A DNA stretch of 64,000 nucleotides from Streptomyces sp. V1I1 (GCF_030817355.1 NZ_JAUSZH010000001.1:2350501-2414500), one strand, 5' to 3'; counted from the first letter of the stretch, positions 1 through 9,213 are shown. Notes: a model not told the origin generated them from the sequence alone. Numbers and translations are program-made.

Positions 1-1794
1 CCGGACTTCGCGGCCGTCCACGCGGTACGGCTGGGAGAGGGTCAGGCGCAGCCGGTCGGCGATCTCCTGCACCTGGTACTCACGGGCGGACTGGTTGCGG
101 GAGCCGTCGCCGACGACGAGGGCCGCGAACTCGTCGCCGCCGAGTCGGGCCGCGGTGTCCCCGGACCGCACCGAATCCTGCAGGCGGCGGGCCGCCTGGA
201 TCAGCAGCTCGTCGCCGGCCAGGTGGCCGAGGCGGTCGTTGACCCCCTTGAAGCCGTCGAGGTCGATGAAGAGCACGGCGGTGCCGGAGTCGCCCGCGCG
301 GCGGCCGGTGAGGGCCTGGCGGACGCGTTCGGTGAACAGGGCGCGGTTGGGGAGGTCGGTGAGCGGGTCGTGCTCGGCGTTGTGCTGCAACTGCGCCTGC
401 AGCCGGACCCGTTCGGTGATGTCTCGGCTGTTGAAGAGCAGGCCACCCTGGTGTCGGTTGACCGTGGACTCCACATTGAGCCAGTCGCCGCTGCCCGATC
501 TGAAGCGGCAGTCGATCCGCATGGTCGGCTCATCGGCCGGCGGGGCGGCCAGAAACCGGCGCACTTCATGGACCACCCGGCCGAGGTCCTCGGGGTGGAT
601 CAGACAGGCCAGCTCGGAGCCGATGAGCTCCTCGGCCTCTCGGCCGTAGACACCGGCGGCCGCGGGGCTGACATAGCGCAGTATCCCGCTGGGGGCGGCG
701 ATCATGATGACGTCGCTCGATCCCTGCACCAGCGAGCGGAAGTGGTTCTCCTTCTGCGCCAGCTCATGGGTGAGGGCGATGTTGTCGAGGAGCATGATGC
801 CCTGCCGGACGACCAGGGCGAGGACCACGGTGCAGCCGGTGAGGACGACGACCCGGTCCACTCGGCGGCCCTCAATGACGTTGTGGAGGATGCCAAGGGT
901 GCAGACGGCAGCAGCGAGATACGGGGTGAGGGCGGCCAGCGAGCCGGCGACGGGGCGGCTGGGGTGGCGGGTGCCGCGCGGGGGCCTGGCCGTCTCGACC
1001 GTACGGCTTGCGCCCCAGGGGGCGTACGCGAGTAGCAGCGAACCGGCGAACCAGCCCGCGTCCAGGAGCTGGCCCGAGCGGTAGCTCTCGCGCAGCAGCG
1101 GCGAGGTGAACAGGGCGTCGCACAGGACGGTCAGGGCGAGGGCGGCGATGGCGGTGTTGATGGCGGAGCGGTTGGTGGCCGAGCGCCGGAAGTGCAGCGC
1201 GAGCACCAGGCTGACCAGCACGATGTCCAGCAGCGGATACGCGAGGGCGAGGGCGGCGGGAGCCACGCTCTCGCCCTGCACGCGCGCGGTGTGGGCGAGC
1301 GCGATGCTCCAGGAGAGGGTGAGGAGCGAGCCGCCGATCAGCCAGGCGTCCAGTGCGAGGCAGACCCAGCCCGCCCTGGTGACCGGGCGCTTGGCGAGGA
1401 CGAGGAGGCCGACGATTGCGGGCGGCGCGAAGCAGAGGAAGAACAGGTCGGCGATCGAGGGGCTCGGTACCTCGCGGTCCAGCACGACCTCGTACCACCC
1501 CCAGATGGCGTTTCCGCACGACGCCATCGCGGAGGAGACCGCGAACAGCATCCAGGCGGGCCGAAAGCGACTGTGCCTGGAGCGGGCGTAGACGAAGCAG
1601 GAGACCGCGGCGACCAGGGCGGCGGCGCTCAGCCCGAAGTCGCCCATGACCAGAGCGACTTCGCGCGAACCCCAGCCGACGGCGGCGCCCACGCCATAAC
1701 CGGAGCAGATGGCGGCGAGGAGGATCTGGGAACGCAGCCCTGTGGCGCCGCCGGAGAACGCCTGCCGGGCCAGGAGTACCCCGGGGGCGCTCAC
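1..1794 (-). CDS. cdgC: Membrane PAS-GGDEF cyclic-di-GMP signalling protein (CdgC-like), 3' part missing
   Basis: The gene enters from the left edge and 598 codons are visible. After about 300 residues of hydrophobic segments comes a PAS domain (about residues 355-470), then a GGDEF domain whose signature RLGGDEFAALV places GGDEF at residues 552-556, so diguanylate cyclase activity is plausible. Streptomyces relatives carry an EAL phosphodiesterase domain next, which would lie outside the window. The start is GTG at 1794. Its upstream Shine-Dalgarno sequence is weak, but a 14-codon ORF (1835-1791) ends in a GTGA overlap with it, which may couple translation. The name CdgC rests on remembered synteny with SCO5511 and on this domain order; the domain call is firm and the ortholog call is inference. 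Confidence 0.8.
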   Translation of the reverse strand, partial: MSAPGVLLARQAFSGGATGLRSQILLAAICSGYGVGAAVGWGSREVALVMGDFGLSAAALVAAVSCFVYARSRHSRFRPAWMLFAVSSAMASCGNAIWGWYEVVLDREVPSPSIADLFFLCFAPPAIVGLLVLAKRPVTRAGWVCLALDAWLIGGSLLTLSWSIALAHTARVQGESVAPAALALAYPLLDIVLVSLVLALHFRRSATNRSAINTAIAALALTVLCDALFTSPLLRESYRSGQLLDAGWFAGSLLLAYAPWGASRTVETARPPRGTRHPSRPVAGSLAALTPYLAAAVCTLGILHNVIEGRRVDRVVVLTGCTVVLALVVRQGIMLLDNIALTHELAQKENHFRSLVQGSSDVIMIAAPSGILRYVSPAAAGVYGREAEELIGSELACLIHPEDLGRVVHEVRRFLAAPPADEPTMRIDCRFRSGSGDWLNVESTVNRHQGGLLFNSRDITERVRLQAQLQHNAEHDPLTDLPNRALFTERVRQALTGRRAGDSGTAVLFIDLDGFKGVNDRLGHLAGDELLIQAARRLQDSVRSGDTAARLGGDEFAALVVGDGSRNQSAREYQVQEIADRLRLTLSQPYRVDGREVR

Positions 1795-1835
1795 GGGGCT
1801 GCCCCGGGAAGCGCCGCCGACGGTGTGACAGTCAT
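1791..1835 (-). CDS. Possible 14-codon upstream ORF overlapping cdgC start
   Basis: An ATG at 1835 opens a 14-residue frame (MTVTPSAALPGAAP) whose TGA overlaps the GTG start of the downstream GGDEF gene as GTGA. No strong ribosome-binding site precedes it. It may be chance, but the overlap and the weak Shine-Dalgarno of the main gene make a coupling leader possible. Confidence 0.2.
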   Translation of the reverse strand: MTVTPSAALPGAAP

Positions 1836-1965
1836 CGGAGCGGGTCTTTGCTTCGCAGCGTGCGAGGGTCGTCGGCGGCGGCCTCGCCGCGTCGGATCGT
1901 TCGTGCAATGGCTGTGCATCGCCCGTCGCCCCCCTCGAAGTCTGATCGGCAGTCAGGTCGCGCTA

Positions 1966-2041
1966 CTGCACCGCCCCTTGCCTGGTGCAGCCCCCAGGTC
2001 GGGACGATACACCAGTCTCGTCACTCAGGGACATAGTCCCT
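1966..2041. promoter_or_regulatory. Two hairpins upstream of cdgC
   Basis: The 334-bp gap between the GGDEF gene and the dehydrogenase gene (1795-2128) has no convincing gene. It holds a 7-bp-arm hairpin (CTGCACC at 1966-1972 with GGTGCAG at 1984-1990) and a perfect palindrome AGGGACATAGTCCCT at 2027-2041. These could end the upstream dehydrogenase transcript or be an operator for cdgC. Confidence 0.35.
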
Positions 2042-2128
2042 CTACTCTCCGTGACTACCAGCGGGGTTGTCGGCACGTGGCGCAACCGAACGACTTCATA
2101 GAGTGCACGAAGCGCGGGCCCTCAGGGT

Positions 2129-3082
2129 TCACTTCCCAGTCGTGAGCACCACGTTGCGCAACGGCTCGCCCGCGGCGAAACGGGTGAGCTGTCCGGCCAG
2201 CAGCCGCTTGGCGCGCGGCATGAAAGCCGAGGTGGAGCCGCCCACATGGGGGCTGATGAGGACACCGGGAGCGTGCCAGAGGGGGTGGCCCGGGGGCAGC
2301 GGCTCCGGGTCTGTGACATCGAGGGCGGCGGTGATCCGTCCGCTCTCCACCTCTGCGAGCAGGGCCTTGGTGTCGACGACCGGGCCGCGGGCGACGTTCA
2401 CCAGCAGCGCGCCATCCTTCATCCGGGCCAGGAAACCGGCGTTGACCAGGCCTTTCGTCTGCTCGGTGAGCGGGGTGGACAAGATCACGACGTCCGCGTC
2501 CGGGAGCAGCGCGGGCAGGTCGGTGAGTGCGCGCACTTCGCCGCGCTCCGCAGCGCGGGCGGAGCGCGCGACGCGCGCCACCCGCGCGCATTCAAACGGC
2601 GCGAGCCGGTCCTCGATCGCGGCGCCGATCGATCCGTATCCCACGATGAGCACCGACTTGTCGGCAAGCGCCGGATAGAAGCCGGACCGCCATTCCTCCT
2701 TGTCCTGGCCGCGCACGAAGCCGGGGACACCGCGCAGGGAGGCGAGGATCAGGGCCAGCGTGAGCTCGGCGGTGGAGGCTTCGTGGACTCCTGTGGCATT
2801 GCACAGGCGCACGCCGGCGGGCAGCGAACCGAGTCCCGGTTCCACATGGTCGATCCCCGCGGAGAGGGTCTGGACGACACGTACGGACGTCATCGCGGCC
2901 AGTGGGCGGACCGCGACCTCCATGCCCTTCATGTACGGGACGGCGTAGAAGGCACAGTCGGCGGGGTCGGCGGGAAAGTCGGGACCGCCGTCCCAGAAAA
3001 GGTAGTTGAGGCCCGAGTCCGAGGGGTCGGGAAGCCCTTCGATCTCGTCGGCCGGAATCGGGAGCCACACGTCTGAAGTCAT
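2129..3082 (-). CDS. D-isomer-specific 2-hydroxyacid dehydrogenase
   Basis: This 317-residue protein should reduce a 2-oxo acid, or oxidise a D-2-hydroxy acid, with NAD(P)H in the cytoplasm. The Rossmann motif GYGSIG lies at residues 148-153. The family catalytic triad is visible as Arg232 (NVARGP), Glu260 (DPEP) and His279 (SPHVGG). The ATG at 3082 gives the usual family N terminus; the reading frame stays open far upstream, but that extension covers the divergent aldo/keto reductase gene and is spurious. The gene is divergent from that reductase with a 75-bp gap, so the two probably share a promoter region. Substrate is not predictable; glyoxylate/hydroxypyruvate-type acids are typical. Confidence 0.9.
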   Translation of the reverse strand: MTSDVWLPIPADEIEGLPDPSDSGLNYLFWDGGPDFPADPADCAFYAVPYMKGMEVAVRPLAAMTSVRVVQTLSAGIDHVEPGLGSLPAGVRLCNATGVHEASTAELTLALILASLRGVPGFVRGQDKEEWRSGFYPALADKSVLIVGYGSIGAAIEDRLAPFECARVARVARSARAAERGEVRALTDLPALLPDADVVILSTPLTEQTKGLVNAGFLARMKDGALLVNVARGPVVDTKALLAEVESGRITAALDVTDPEPLPPGHPLWHAPGVLISPHVGGSTSAFMPRAKRLLAGQLTRFAAGEPLRNVVLTTGK

Positions 3083-3157
3083 GGTCAGGAGGCTATGCGA
3101 AGGGCCTCGGTCCGCATTGGTTAGTTTGGTCAGCGGCCAAAGGAGGGGTACGGGCAG

Positions 3158-4151
3158 TTGGAGCGCAGGACAATCGGTGCGGCGGCTCTCGAAGTGGGCG
3201 CGATCGGGCTCGGCTGTATGCCGATGAGCTGGGCGTACAGCGGCTCCCAGCAGCGCGGGGAGCGATCGCTGCGTACAGTGCACGCCGCGCTGGACGCCGG
3301 CTGCAGCCTGCTGGACACGGCCGATATGTACGGGCCCTTCACCAATGAGCTGCTGATCGGGCGGGTGCTCAAGGAGCGGCGCGGAGACGCGTTCGTATCG
3401 ACGAAGGTCGGACTGCTCGTCGGCGATCAGCATGTGGTCGCCAATGGGCGGCCCGGGTATGTGAAGCGGGCCTGTGACGCCTCGCTGCGGCGGCTGCAGA
3501 CCGATGTGATCGATCTCTATCAGCTGCACCGGGCGGATCCGGAGGTTCCGGTCGAGGAGACCTGGGGCGCGATGGCGGAGCTGGTGAGCGCGGGGAAGGT
3601 GCGGGCGTTGGGCATGTGCGCGGTGGGGGCGCGCGCGTCCAGGCGCTCCGGGGCGCATCTGCACGAGGGAACGATCCGGCAGTTGGAGCGGGTGCAGCAG
3701 GTGTTCCCGGTGAGCGCGGTGCAGGCGGAGCTGTCGGTGTGGTCGCCGGAGGCGCTGGAGCGGCTGCTGCCGTGGTGCGAGGCGCGGGGGGTGGGGTTCC
3801 TGGCTGCGATGCCGCTGGGGAACGGATTTCTGACGGGGACGCTCACGCCCGGGCAGGGCTTCGAGCCTGACGACGTGCGGGCGCGGCATCCGCGGTTCAC
3901 GGCCGACATGATGGCGGCGAACCAGCCGGTGGTGGCGGGGCTGCGGCGGATCGCCCAGCGGCATGGCGCGTCTCCTGCCCAGGTCGCGCTGGCGTGGGTG
4001 CTGGGGGCGGGGGCGGAATGTGGTGGCGGTGCCGGGGACGAAGCGGGACGAGTGGGCGGTGCAGAACGCGGGGGCGGCGGATCTTGAGCTGACGGGGCGG
4101 GATCTGGTGGAAGTGGCGGGACTGCCGTCGGCGCGGGGATCCTGGGACTGA
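3158..4151 (+). pseudogene. Aldo/keto reductase, frameshifted near its 3' end
   Basis: The first frame (from 3158) encodes an aldo/keto reductase with the catalytic residues in place: Asp and Tyr in LLDTADMYG, Lys in VSTKVG, His in LYQLH. At about residue 283 the frame slides into glycine-rich nonsense (VLGAGAECGGG) and stops at 4087. The family ending NVVAVPGTKRDEWAVQNA continues one frame away and ends at 4151. Removing one G from the G5 run at 4003-4007 restores VLGRGRNVVAVPG. The gene is therefore either a recent pseudogene or intact with a sequencing error in a G tract. The start is TTG at 3158, preceded by a strong AGGAGG at 3141-3146. Confidence 0.8.
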
Positions 4152-4266
4152 GTGAACTGTCGCTCGTTCTTCTGAACTCTTGGGGGAGGATCGGGAACCT
4201 GCGGGGCGGCTGCGGTGTAAGAACAGTAGTCAGGCAGCTCAAGCAGCCGTCGAAGGGATCAGAACT

Positions 4267-5433
4267 GTGCAACGTCCTGCTGTGACAGCCATGTTGGCCG
4301 CTGCCGTGCTTCTGCTCGTGGCCGGGTGCTCGTCCGGTGACGACAAGGCGCCGGCCGGCCGGAAGGGGCCGACATCGACCATCCCAGCCCCCTCCGCATC
4401 CGCCTCGGGAGGGTCGCCGAGTCCGACGGGCCCGCCCGCGAAGGGCTCGGTGAAGGTGGTGTCCACACTGACGCAGAACCTGAAGTCGCCGTGGGGTGTC
4501 GCCGCGCTGCCCGACGGCGATCTGCTGATCGCCTCGCGCGACGAAGGGACGATCAGCCGGATCGACGCGGAGAGCGGCAAGCAGACCGTGATCGGCTCGG
4601 TGCCGGGGGTCTCCCCGGGTGGCGAGGGCGGGCTGCTGGGCCTGGCGGTCTCCCCCTCGTTCGCCTCGGACCATCAGGTGTACGCGTACTTCACCACCGA
4701 GTCGGACAACCGCATCGCCCGCATGCTGTACGACGAGCAGAAGCCAGCCGACCAGCAACTGGGCGCGCCGGACACGGTGTTGAGGGGCATCCCCAAGGGC
4801 ATCGTGCACAACGGCGGGCGGATCGCGTTCGGCCCGGACAAGATGCTCTACGCGGGCACGGGCGAGACAGGTGACACGGGGCTCGCGCAGGACAGGAAGT
4901 CGCTGGGCGGCAAGATCCTGCGGATGACCCCTGACGGGCAGCCGGTGCACGGCAATCCGGACGCCGGCTCCGTCGTCTACTCATGGGGCCACCGCAATGT
5001 GCAGGGGCTCGCCTGGGACTCCGACAAGCGCCTGTGGGCGGCCGAGTTCGGCCAGACCACTTGGGACGAGCTCAATCTGATCGAGCCCGGGAAGAACTAC
5101 GGCTGGCCGGATGTGGAGGGCAAGGGCGGCGGGTCCGGCTTCGTCGACCCGGTGGCCCAGTGGAGGACGTCGGAGGCCTCGCCGAGTGGCATCGCCTACG
5201 CATCGGGCTCGATCTGGATGGCGGCGCTGAAGGGCGAGCGGCTCTGGCGAATCCCTCTGGCAGGCGCGGAACCCTCGGCGGAGCCCCAGTCGTTCCTGGT
5301 TGGGAAGCACGGCCGCCTTCGCACGGTCCTGTCGGTGGGTGGCGCCAAGGTCTGGCTCGTCACGAGCGAGACGGACCGCCGGGGATCACCCGAGCCGGGG
5401 GACGACAAGATCCTCCAGCTGGAGGTGAAGTAG
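4267..5433 (+). CDS. PQQ-type glucose/sorbosone dehydrogenase-like lipoprotein
   Basis: The 388-residue product begins with a lipoprotein signal peptide, a hydrophobic stretch ending in the lipobox VAGC, followed by a Ser/Pro/Gly-rich linker (about 25-70). The rest is a six-bladed beta-propeller of the glucose/sorbosone dehydrogenase family. Family landmarks seen are SPWGVAALPDGDLLIASRDE, GEGGLLGLAVSP, IVHNGGRIAFGPD, YSWGHRNVQGLAWD and NYGWPDV. It should sit on the outer face of the membrane and oxidise a sugar or aldose-like substrate with PQQ, or act as a binding propeller. The GTG at 4267 was chosen because it places the signal peptide correctly; an in-frame TTG at 4180 would bury it. Confidence 0.88.
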   Translation: MQRPAVTAMLAAAVLLLVAGCSSGDDKAPAGRKGPTSTIPAPSASASGGSPSPTGPPAKGSVKVVSTLTQNLKSPWGVAALPDGDLLIASRDEGTISRIDAESGKQTVIGSVPGVSPGGEGGLLGLAVSPSFASDHQVYAYFTTESDNRIARMLYDEQKPADQQLGAPDTVLRGIPKGIVHNGGRIAFGPDKMLYAGTGETGDTGLAQDRKSLGGKILRMTPDGQPVHGNPDAGSVVYSWGHRNVQGLAWDSDKRLWAAEFGQTTWDELNLIEPGKNYGWPDVEGKGGGSGFVDPVAQWRTSEASPSGIAYASGSIWMAALKGERLWRIPLAGAEPSAEPQSFLVGKHGRLRTVLSVGGAKVWLVTSETDRRGSPEPGDDKILQLEVK

Positions 5434-5471
5434 GAGCTGAAGCAGGGGCTCAGGCAGGGGGTGAACGGCTT

Positions 5472-5648
5472 GTGTTCAACGTCTTCGAGGAGTTCTTCGC
5501 ACCGGGCCGCAAGCACACCGACGAGGAACGCAACCGCCTGGCCCTGACGAGGGTCGACGTGGGCGACAACGACCCGGGCCACGGCCCGATAGACCTTGCG
5601 TCGGGCAAGGTGACGATCCGCACACGGGAGAAGCCGCCACAGGAGTGA
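5472..5648 (+). CDS. Small conserved Streptomyces protein (DUF6191-like)
   Basis: A 58-residue ORF starting with GTG follows the lipoprotein gene by 38 bp. It begins MFNVFEEFFAPGRKHT and is charged and soluble, with no membrane segment. I recognise this type of short protein (N-terminal 'FEELFAPGRKH', then a glycine/isoleucine-rich tail) as widespread and uncharacterised in Streptomyces; the DUF6191 label is from memory. Function unknown. Confidence 0.65.
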   Translation: MFNVFEEFFAPGRKHTDEERNRLALTRVDVGDNDPGHGPIDLASGKVTIRTREKPPQE

Positions 5649-5686
5649 GGCGGGTGCGGGAACTCGCCGCGGCGGCGCGGTGCGCG

Positions 5687-5751
5687 GGCACCGGCCGCGG
5701 GCACCGGCCGCCGGCACCGGCCGCCGGCACCGGCCGCCGGCACCGGCCGTC
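5687..5751. repeat. 13-bp tandem repeat, five copies
   Basis: Five head-to-tail copies of GGCACCGGCCGCC start at 5687, 5700, 5713, 5726 and 5739; the first and last differ by one base. They lie in the 450-bp convergent intergenic region between the small ORF ending at 5648 and the LuxR gene ending at 6099. Confidence 0.9.
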
Positions 5752-5824
5752 CGGGGCGGGCTCGGGGGTGCAGCTGCTGCCGCTCGCGGGAACCAGCCAC
5801 CGGGTGCGGTGCGCGGCCGGGCGG

Positions 5825-5883
5825 CTCCTCAATCGCCGTCGCCGGAGGGGCTGGATTTTCCAGCCCGTCCCGCGATTCAGGAC
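5825..5883. repeat. Streptomyces REP-like hairpin / bidirectional terminator
   Basis: An imperfect palindrome runs from CTCCTCAATCGCCG to CGCGATTCAGGAC around a perfect 8-bp stem, GGGCTGGA (5848-5855) and TCCAGCCC (5859-5866), with a 3-nt loop. Similar 'CTCAATCGCCGG ... GGGCTGGA' palindromes are scattered through intergenic regions of Streptomyces genomes. Its place between convergent genes fits a terminator. Confidence 0.6.
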
Positions 5884-5926
5884 ATGCCCGGCGGGCACCA
5901 GCCGCGGGCCCCGTCGCCGGGAGCGG

Positions 5927-6050
5927 CTCCGGGCGTGGATCGTGGCCGCCGCCAGGCACGGCACCAGCCACCGGGCGCGGGCGCCCACCGCTGGAACCTG
6001 CCACCGGGCGTGGGGCGCGGCCTCCGGGCGTGGATCGTGGCCGCCGCCAG
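5927..6050. repeat. Pair of 29-bp perfect direct repeats
   Basis: The 29-bp stretch at 5927-5955 (beginning CTCCGGGCGTGGATCGTGG) recurs exactly at 6022-6050. Degenerate copies of CACCAGCCACCGGGCGCGG lie between and before them. No gene is credible here. Confidence 0.85.
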
Positions 6051-6098
6051 CCGCGAGACCCCGCCTCCAGGCGCCAGGCGTCGCGTCGCTCTGGCTGC

Positions 6099-9000
6099 TC
6101 AGGCCGATGCCGCCGACTGCTCCTCGCCCGTGGGCGAGAACAGGCGCAGGCGGTGGGCCAGGGCCGCTGCCTCGCCGCGGCCCGAGACGCCCAGTTTCCC
6201 CAGGATGTTGGAGACGTGGACGCTCGCCGTCTTCGGGGAGATGAACAGCTCCTCGGCGATCTGACGGTTGCTGCGGCCTACCGCCACCAGGCGGAGGACG
6301 TCCTCCTCGCGGCGGGTCAGGCCGAGCGCCGGACCCCGCGGCGCAGTGGCGGCCGTCGCAAGGGCAGGGTCGTCGGTCAGGGAGATGCGGGCTCGCTGGG
6401 CGAGCAGCGCGATGTCCTCGGACAGGGGGCGCGCGCACAGTTGCTGGGCCGTCGCCGCCGCCTGCCGCAGCAGCTCCGTCGCCTGCGCGCGGTCCGCCTG
6501 GAGAAGCGCCTCCGCCCAGCGGTGGCGGACCCTTGCCAGGTCGTACGGGCGCTCCAGCGCCTCGAAGGCCGTGCCGGCCTCTGCCCAGTCGACGGCCGTG
6601 TCCTGGCCGCCGGCGCGCAGCAGTTCCGCGCGGACCCAGCGCTCGTGGGCCATCCATACCGGGACCGCGGTGACGAGCGTTCTGGCTGCCTTACGGATCC
6701 GTTCCAGCGCCTCGGCGCGGCCGGACTCCGCGGCGGGCAGCCCGCGCGTATCGGCCTCGAGCGTGGCCGCCGCGCGCAGCAGCGGCCAGGCGTATCGCTG
6801 GGTGCCGGGCGGGAAGCCCGCCGTCGCCGCCCGTTCGAACTCGGTCCGGGCGTCCAGCACGCGCCCCTGCGCCGCCGCGATGCTCAGCGCCACGGTGTGC
6901 AGCGGGATGGTGCTCTGGGGCATCGGGTCATTGGCTCCGAAGTGCCCGCGCGCCGCCTCCAGATGCTCGGCCGCCTTCGCCGCGTCGCCCCGGTCGAGGG
7001 CCAGGTAGGCGCACCGGGTCGCTGCGAACCCCCGGGGCTTCGGGCTCAGAGCGATCCGCAACGCCCGCTCCGCTGCCTCGGTCGTCTCGCCCCAGCGCCC
7101 GAGCGAGCTGTACGACTCGGCAAGGTTGACCAGGACCCAGGCCTGGGTGTCCAACAGGCCGTATTTCCGGGAGAGTTCGACGCCCTCGGCGAGAATGTCG
7201 ACCGCTTCCCGTGAGCGACCCACGCCCTCCAGCGCGGACGGCAGATTCACATGCGTACGCCCCACGTGCCCGGGCAGGTCGAGGGCGACGGCCCGCTCCT
7301 TTACCGCGTACATCTCCGCGAGCCCCTCGTCGACGTTGCCCGCGTCGACCATGAGGCCGCCGAGGGTGAGGCGGGCCCGTAGCTCGTTGTCCTCCTCGCC
7401 GACCATGCGCGCGTACTCCACGGCGAGCTCGGCGGTCGCGAGGCTGCCCGGCCCCGGGTCGTGCACCATGCCCCAGTTCGCCGCCTCCGCGAGCACCTCC
7501 GCGTGGACGGCGGACGGCGGCAGTCCGCGCACCAGCTCCTGCGCGGCAGCCAGCTCCGCCCACCCGTCGCCGCGGCCCAGCGACGAGACGAGCCGGGAGC
7601 GCTGGACGGAGAACCAGGCGCCGCGCAGCGCGTCATCCTCCGCCTCCGCCAGCCGCTGCCCGCGCTTGGTGATCTTCAGCGCGCGTTCCTTCTCGCCACT
7701 GAGCCGGCCCGCGACGGATGCCTCGGCCATCAGGTCGAGGAAGCGCAGCGGCGTGGTGGCCGGATCGCAGCCGCACGGAGGGTACGCCTCCGCGTAGTCG
7801 ACCGGCCGCAGCGCAGCCCGCACCTCGTCCGGCGCGCTGTCCCAGAGCTCCATCGCCCGCCCCAGCAGCCGCAGTTGCTCGGCGTACGCATGCCGTCGCC
7901 GCGCCTCGACCGAGGCGCTCAGCACAGCGGGGAGGGCCTTCGCGGCGTCGTGCGCGTGGTACCAGTAGCTGGCGAGCCGCATTGCCCGCTCCTCGCACCG
8001 TACGAGCGACGGGTCGGCCTCCAGCGCCTCCGCGTACCGCCGGCTGAGCCGGGAGCGCTCGCCGGGCAGCAGATCGTCGCCCACGGCCTCGCGCGCGAGG
8101 GAGTGCCGGAAGCGGTAGCCGTCGCCGTCCGGCGTGGCGAGCAGGATGTTGGCGCCCACCGCGGCCCGCAGCGCCTCGATGAGATCGTCCTCGCACAGCC
8201 GGGCGACAGCGCGCAGCAGCCCGTACTCCACGGTCGAGCCGCCCTCCGCGACGATCCGTGCCACCCGCTGGGCGTCCTCGGGCAGCGCCTCGACGCGTAC
8301 GAGAAGGATGTCGCGCAGGGAGTCGGTCAGCCCCGTGCGGCAGCCGTTGGCCAGGCTGCAGGCGAGCTCTTCGACGAAGAACGCATTGCCGTCCGAGCGC
8401 TCGAAGACCCGGTCCACCATGGCCGGTTCGGGCTCGGCGGCGAGGATCCCGGCCATCTGGCGGTGGACCTCGGCGCGGTTGAAGCGGGTGAGCTCGATTC
8501 GCTGGACCGTGCGCATCCGGTCGAGCTCGGCGAGGAAGGGCCGCAGCGGATGGCGCCGGTGGACGTCGTCGGAGCGGTACGTCGCGATCACGACGAGCCG
8601 GCCGCGGCGCAGTGTGCGGAAGAGGTAGGCGAGCAGATGGCGGGTGGAGGCGTCGGCCCAGTGCAGGTCCTCGAGCACCAGGACGATCGTGCGGTCCGCG
8701 GCGATCCGCTCAAGCAGCCGTGCGGTGAGCTCGAAGAGGCGGGCCATGCCTTCCTCGTCGTGTCTGCCCTGCTGTCCGCGAGGCGCCTCCCCCAGCTCGG
8801 GCAGCAGTCGCGCCAGCTCGTCCTCCTGGCCGGCGGAGGCCTCGGCCAGTTCCTTGGGCAGCCGGCGGTGGAGCGTGCGCAGCGCGGTCGAGAAAGGCGC
8901 GAACGGCAGCCCGTCCGCGCCGATCTCGACACATCCGCCGACCGCGACGACGGCCTCGCGGCGGCACGCCTCGGTGAACAACTCCTCGACGAGCCTGGTC

Positions 9001-9146
9001 TTGCCGACCCCTGCCTCGCCCCCGACGAGCAACGCCTGCGGCTCTCCCGCGGCGGCGCGGGAGAGCGCGTTGGTGAGCGCGGTCAGTTCGCCGGCGCGGC
9101 CGACGAACACCGGGCTGACGGACCTGGTCTCCACGTCGCCGAGCAT
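6099..9146 (-). CDS. Large ATP-binding LuxR-family (LAL) transcriptional regulator
   Basis: This protein of about 1,015 residues has the LAL layout. An N-terminal AAA-type ATPase begins VFVGRAGELTAL and has Walker A GGEAGVGKTRL and Walker B LVLEDLHWAD. A long helical, TPR-like middle follows (about 400-930). The C-terminal LuxR helix-turn-helix contains LTRREEDVLRLVAVGRSN and QIAEELFISPKTASVHVSNI. Such proteins couple ATP or inducer binding to DNA binding and often control sugar use or secondary metabolism. ATG 9146 is preceded by GAGGG at a good distance; in-frame starts at 9194 and 9197 would add 16-17 residues. No obvious target gene is adjacent, and it does not share an operon with the small gene upstream. 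Confidence 0.9.
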   Translation of the reverse strand: MLGDVETRSVSPVFVGRAGELTALTNALSRAAAGEPQALLVGGEAGVGKTRLVEELFTEACRREAVVAVGGCVEIGADGLPFAPFSTALRTLHRRLPKELAEASAGQEDELARLLPELGEAPRGQQGRHDEEGMARLFELTARLLERIAADRTIVLVLEDLHWADASTRHLLAYLFRTLRRGRLVVIATYRSDDVHRRHPLRPFLAELDRMRTVQRIELTRFNRAEVHRQMAGILAAEPEPAMVDRVFERSDGNAFFVEELACSLANGCRTGLTDSLRDILLVRVEALPEDAQRVARIVAEGGSTVEYGLLRAVARLCEDDLIEALRAAVGANILLATPDGDGYRFRHSLAREAVGDDLLPGERSRLSRRYAEALEADPSLVRCEERAMRLASYWYHAHDAAKALPAVLSASVEARRRHAYAEQLRLLGRAMELWDSAPDEVRAALRPVDYAEAYPPCGCDPATTPLRFLDLMAEASVAGRLSGEKERALKITKRGQRLAEAEDDALRGAWFSVQRSRLVSSLGRGDGWAELAAAQELVRGLPPSAVHAEVLAEAANWGMVHDPGPGSLATAELAVEYARMVGEEDNELRARLTLGGLMVDAGNVDEGLAEMYAVKERAVALDLPGHVGRTHVNLPSALEGVGRSREAVDILAEGVELSRKYGLLDTQAWVLVNLAESYSSLGRWGETTEAAERALRIALSPKPRGFAATRCAYLALDRGDAAKAAEHLEAARGHFGANDPMPQSTIPLHTVALSIAAAQGRVLDARTEFERAATAGFPPGTQRYAWPLLRAAATLEADTRGLPAAESGRAEALERIRKAARTLVTAVPVWMAHERWVRAELLRAGGQDTAVDWAEAGTAFEALERPYDLARVRHRWAEALLQADRAQATELLRQAAATAQQLCARPLSEDIALLAQRARISLTDDPALATAATAPRGPALGLTRREEDVLRLVAVGRSNRQIAEELFISPKTASVHVSNILGKLGVSGRGEAAALAHRLRLFSPTGEEQSAASA

Positions 9147-9213
9147 CGCACAGCCCTCTGACAACGCGGCACCCTTGATCGGGATGACAGTCATCACGCG
9201 AGGTCACGCCATC

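Noticed and set aside
3083..3964. N-terminal extension of the 2-hydroxyacid dehydrogenase frame
   Set aside because: It is Arg/His/Pro-rich and antisense to the aldo/keto reductase; the family start at 3082 is clear.
4180..4266. TTG start giving an N-terminal extension of the sugar dehydrogenase lipoprotein
   Set aside because: It would place 29 residues before the signal peptide and lipobox; GTG 4267 is correct.
5687..6050. Possible CRISPR array
   Set aside because: The repeats are tandem without spacers or too few, and no cas gene is nearby.
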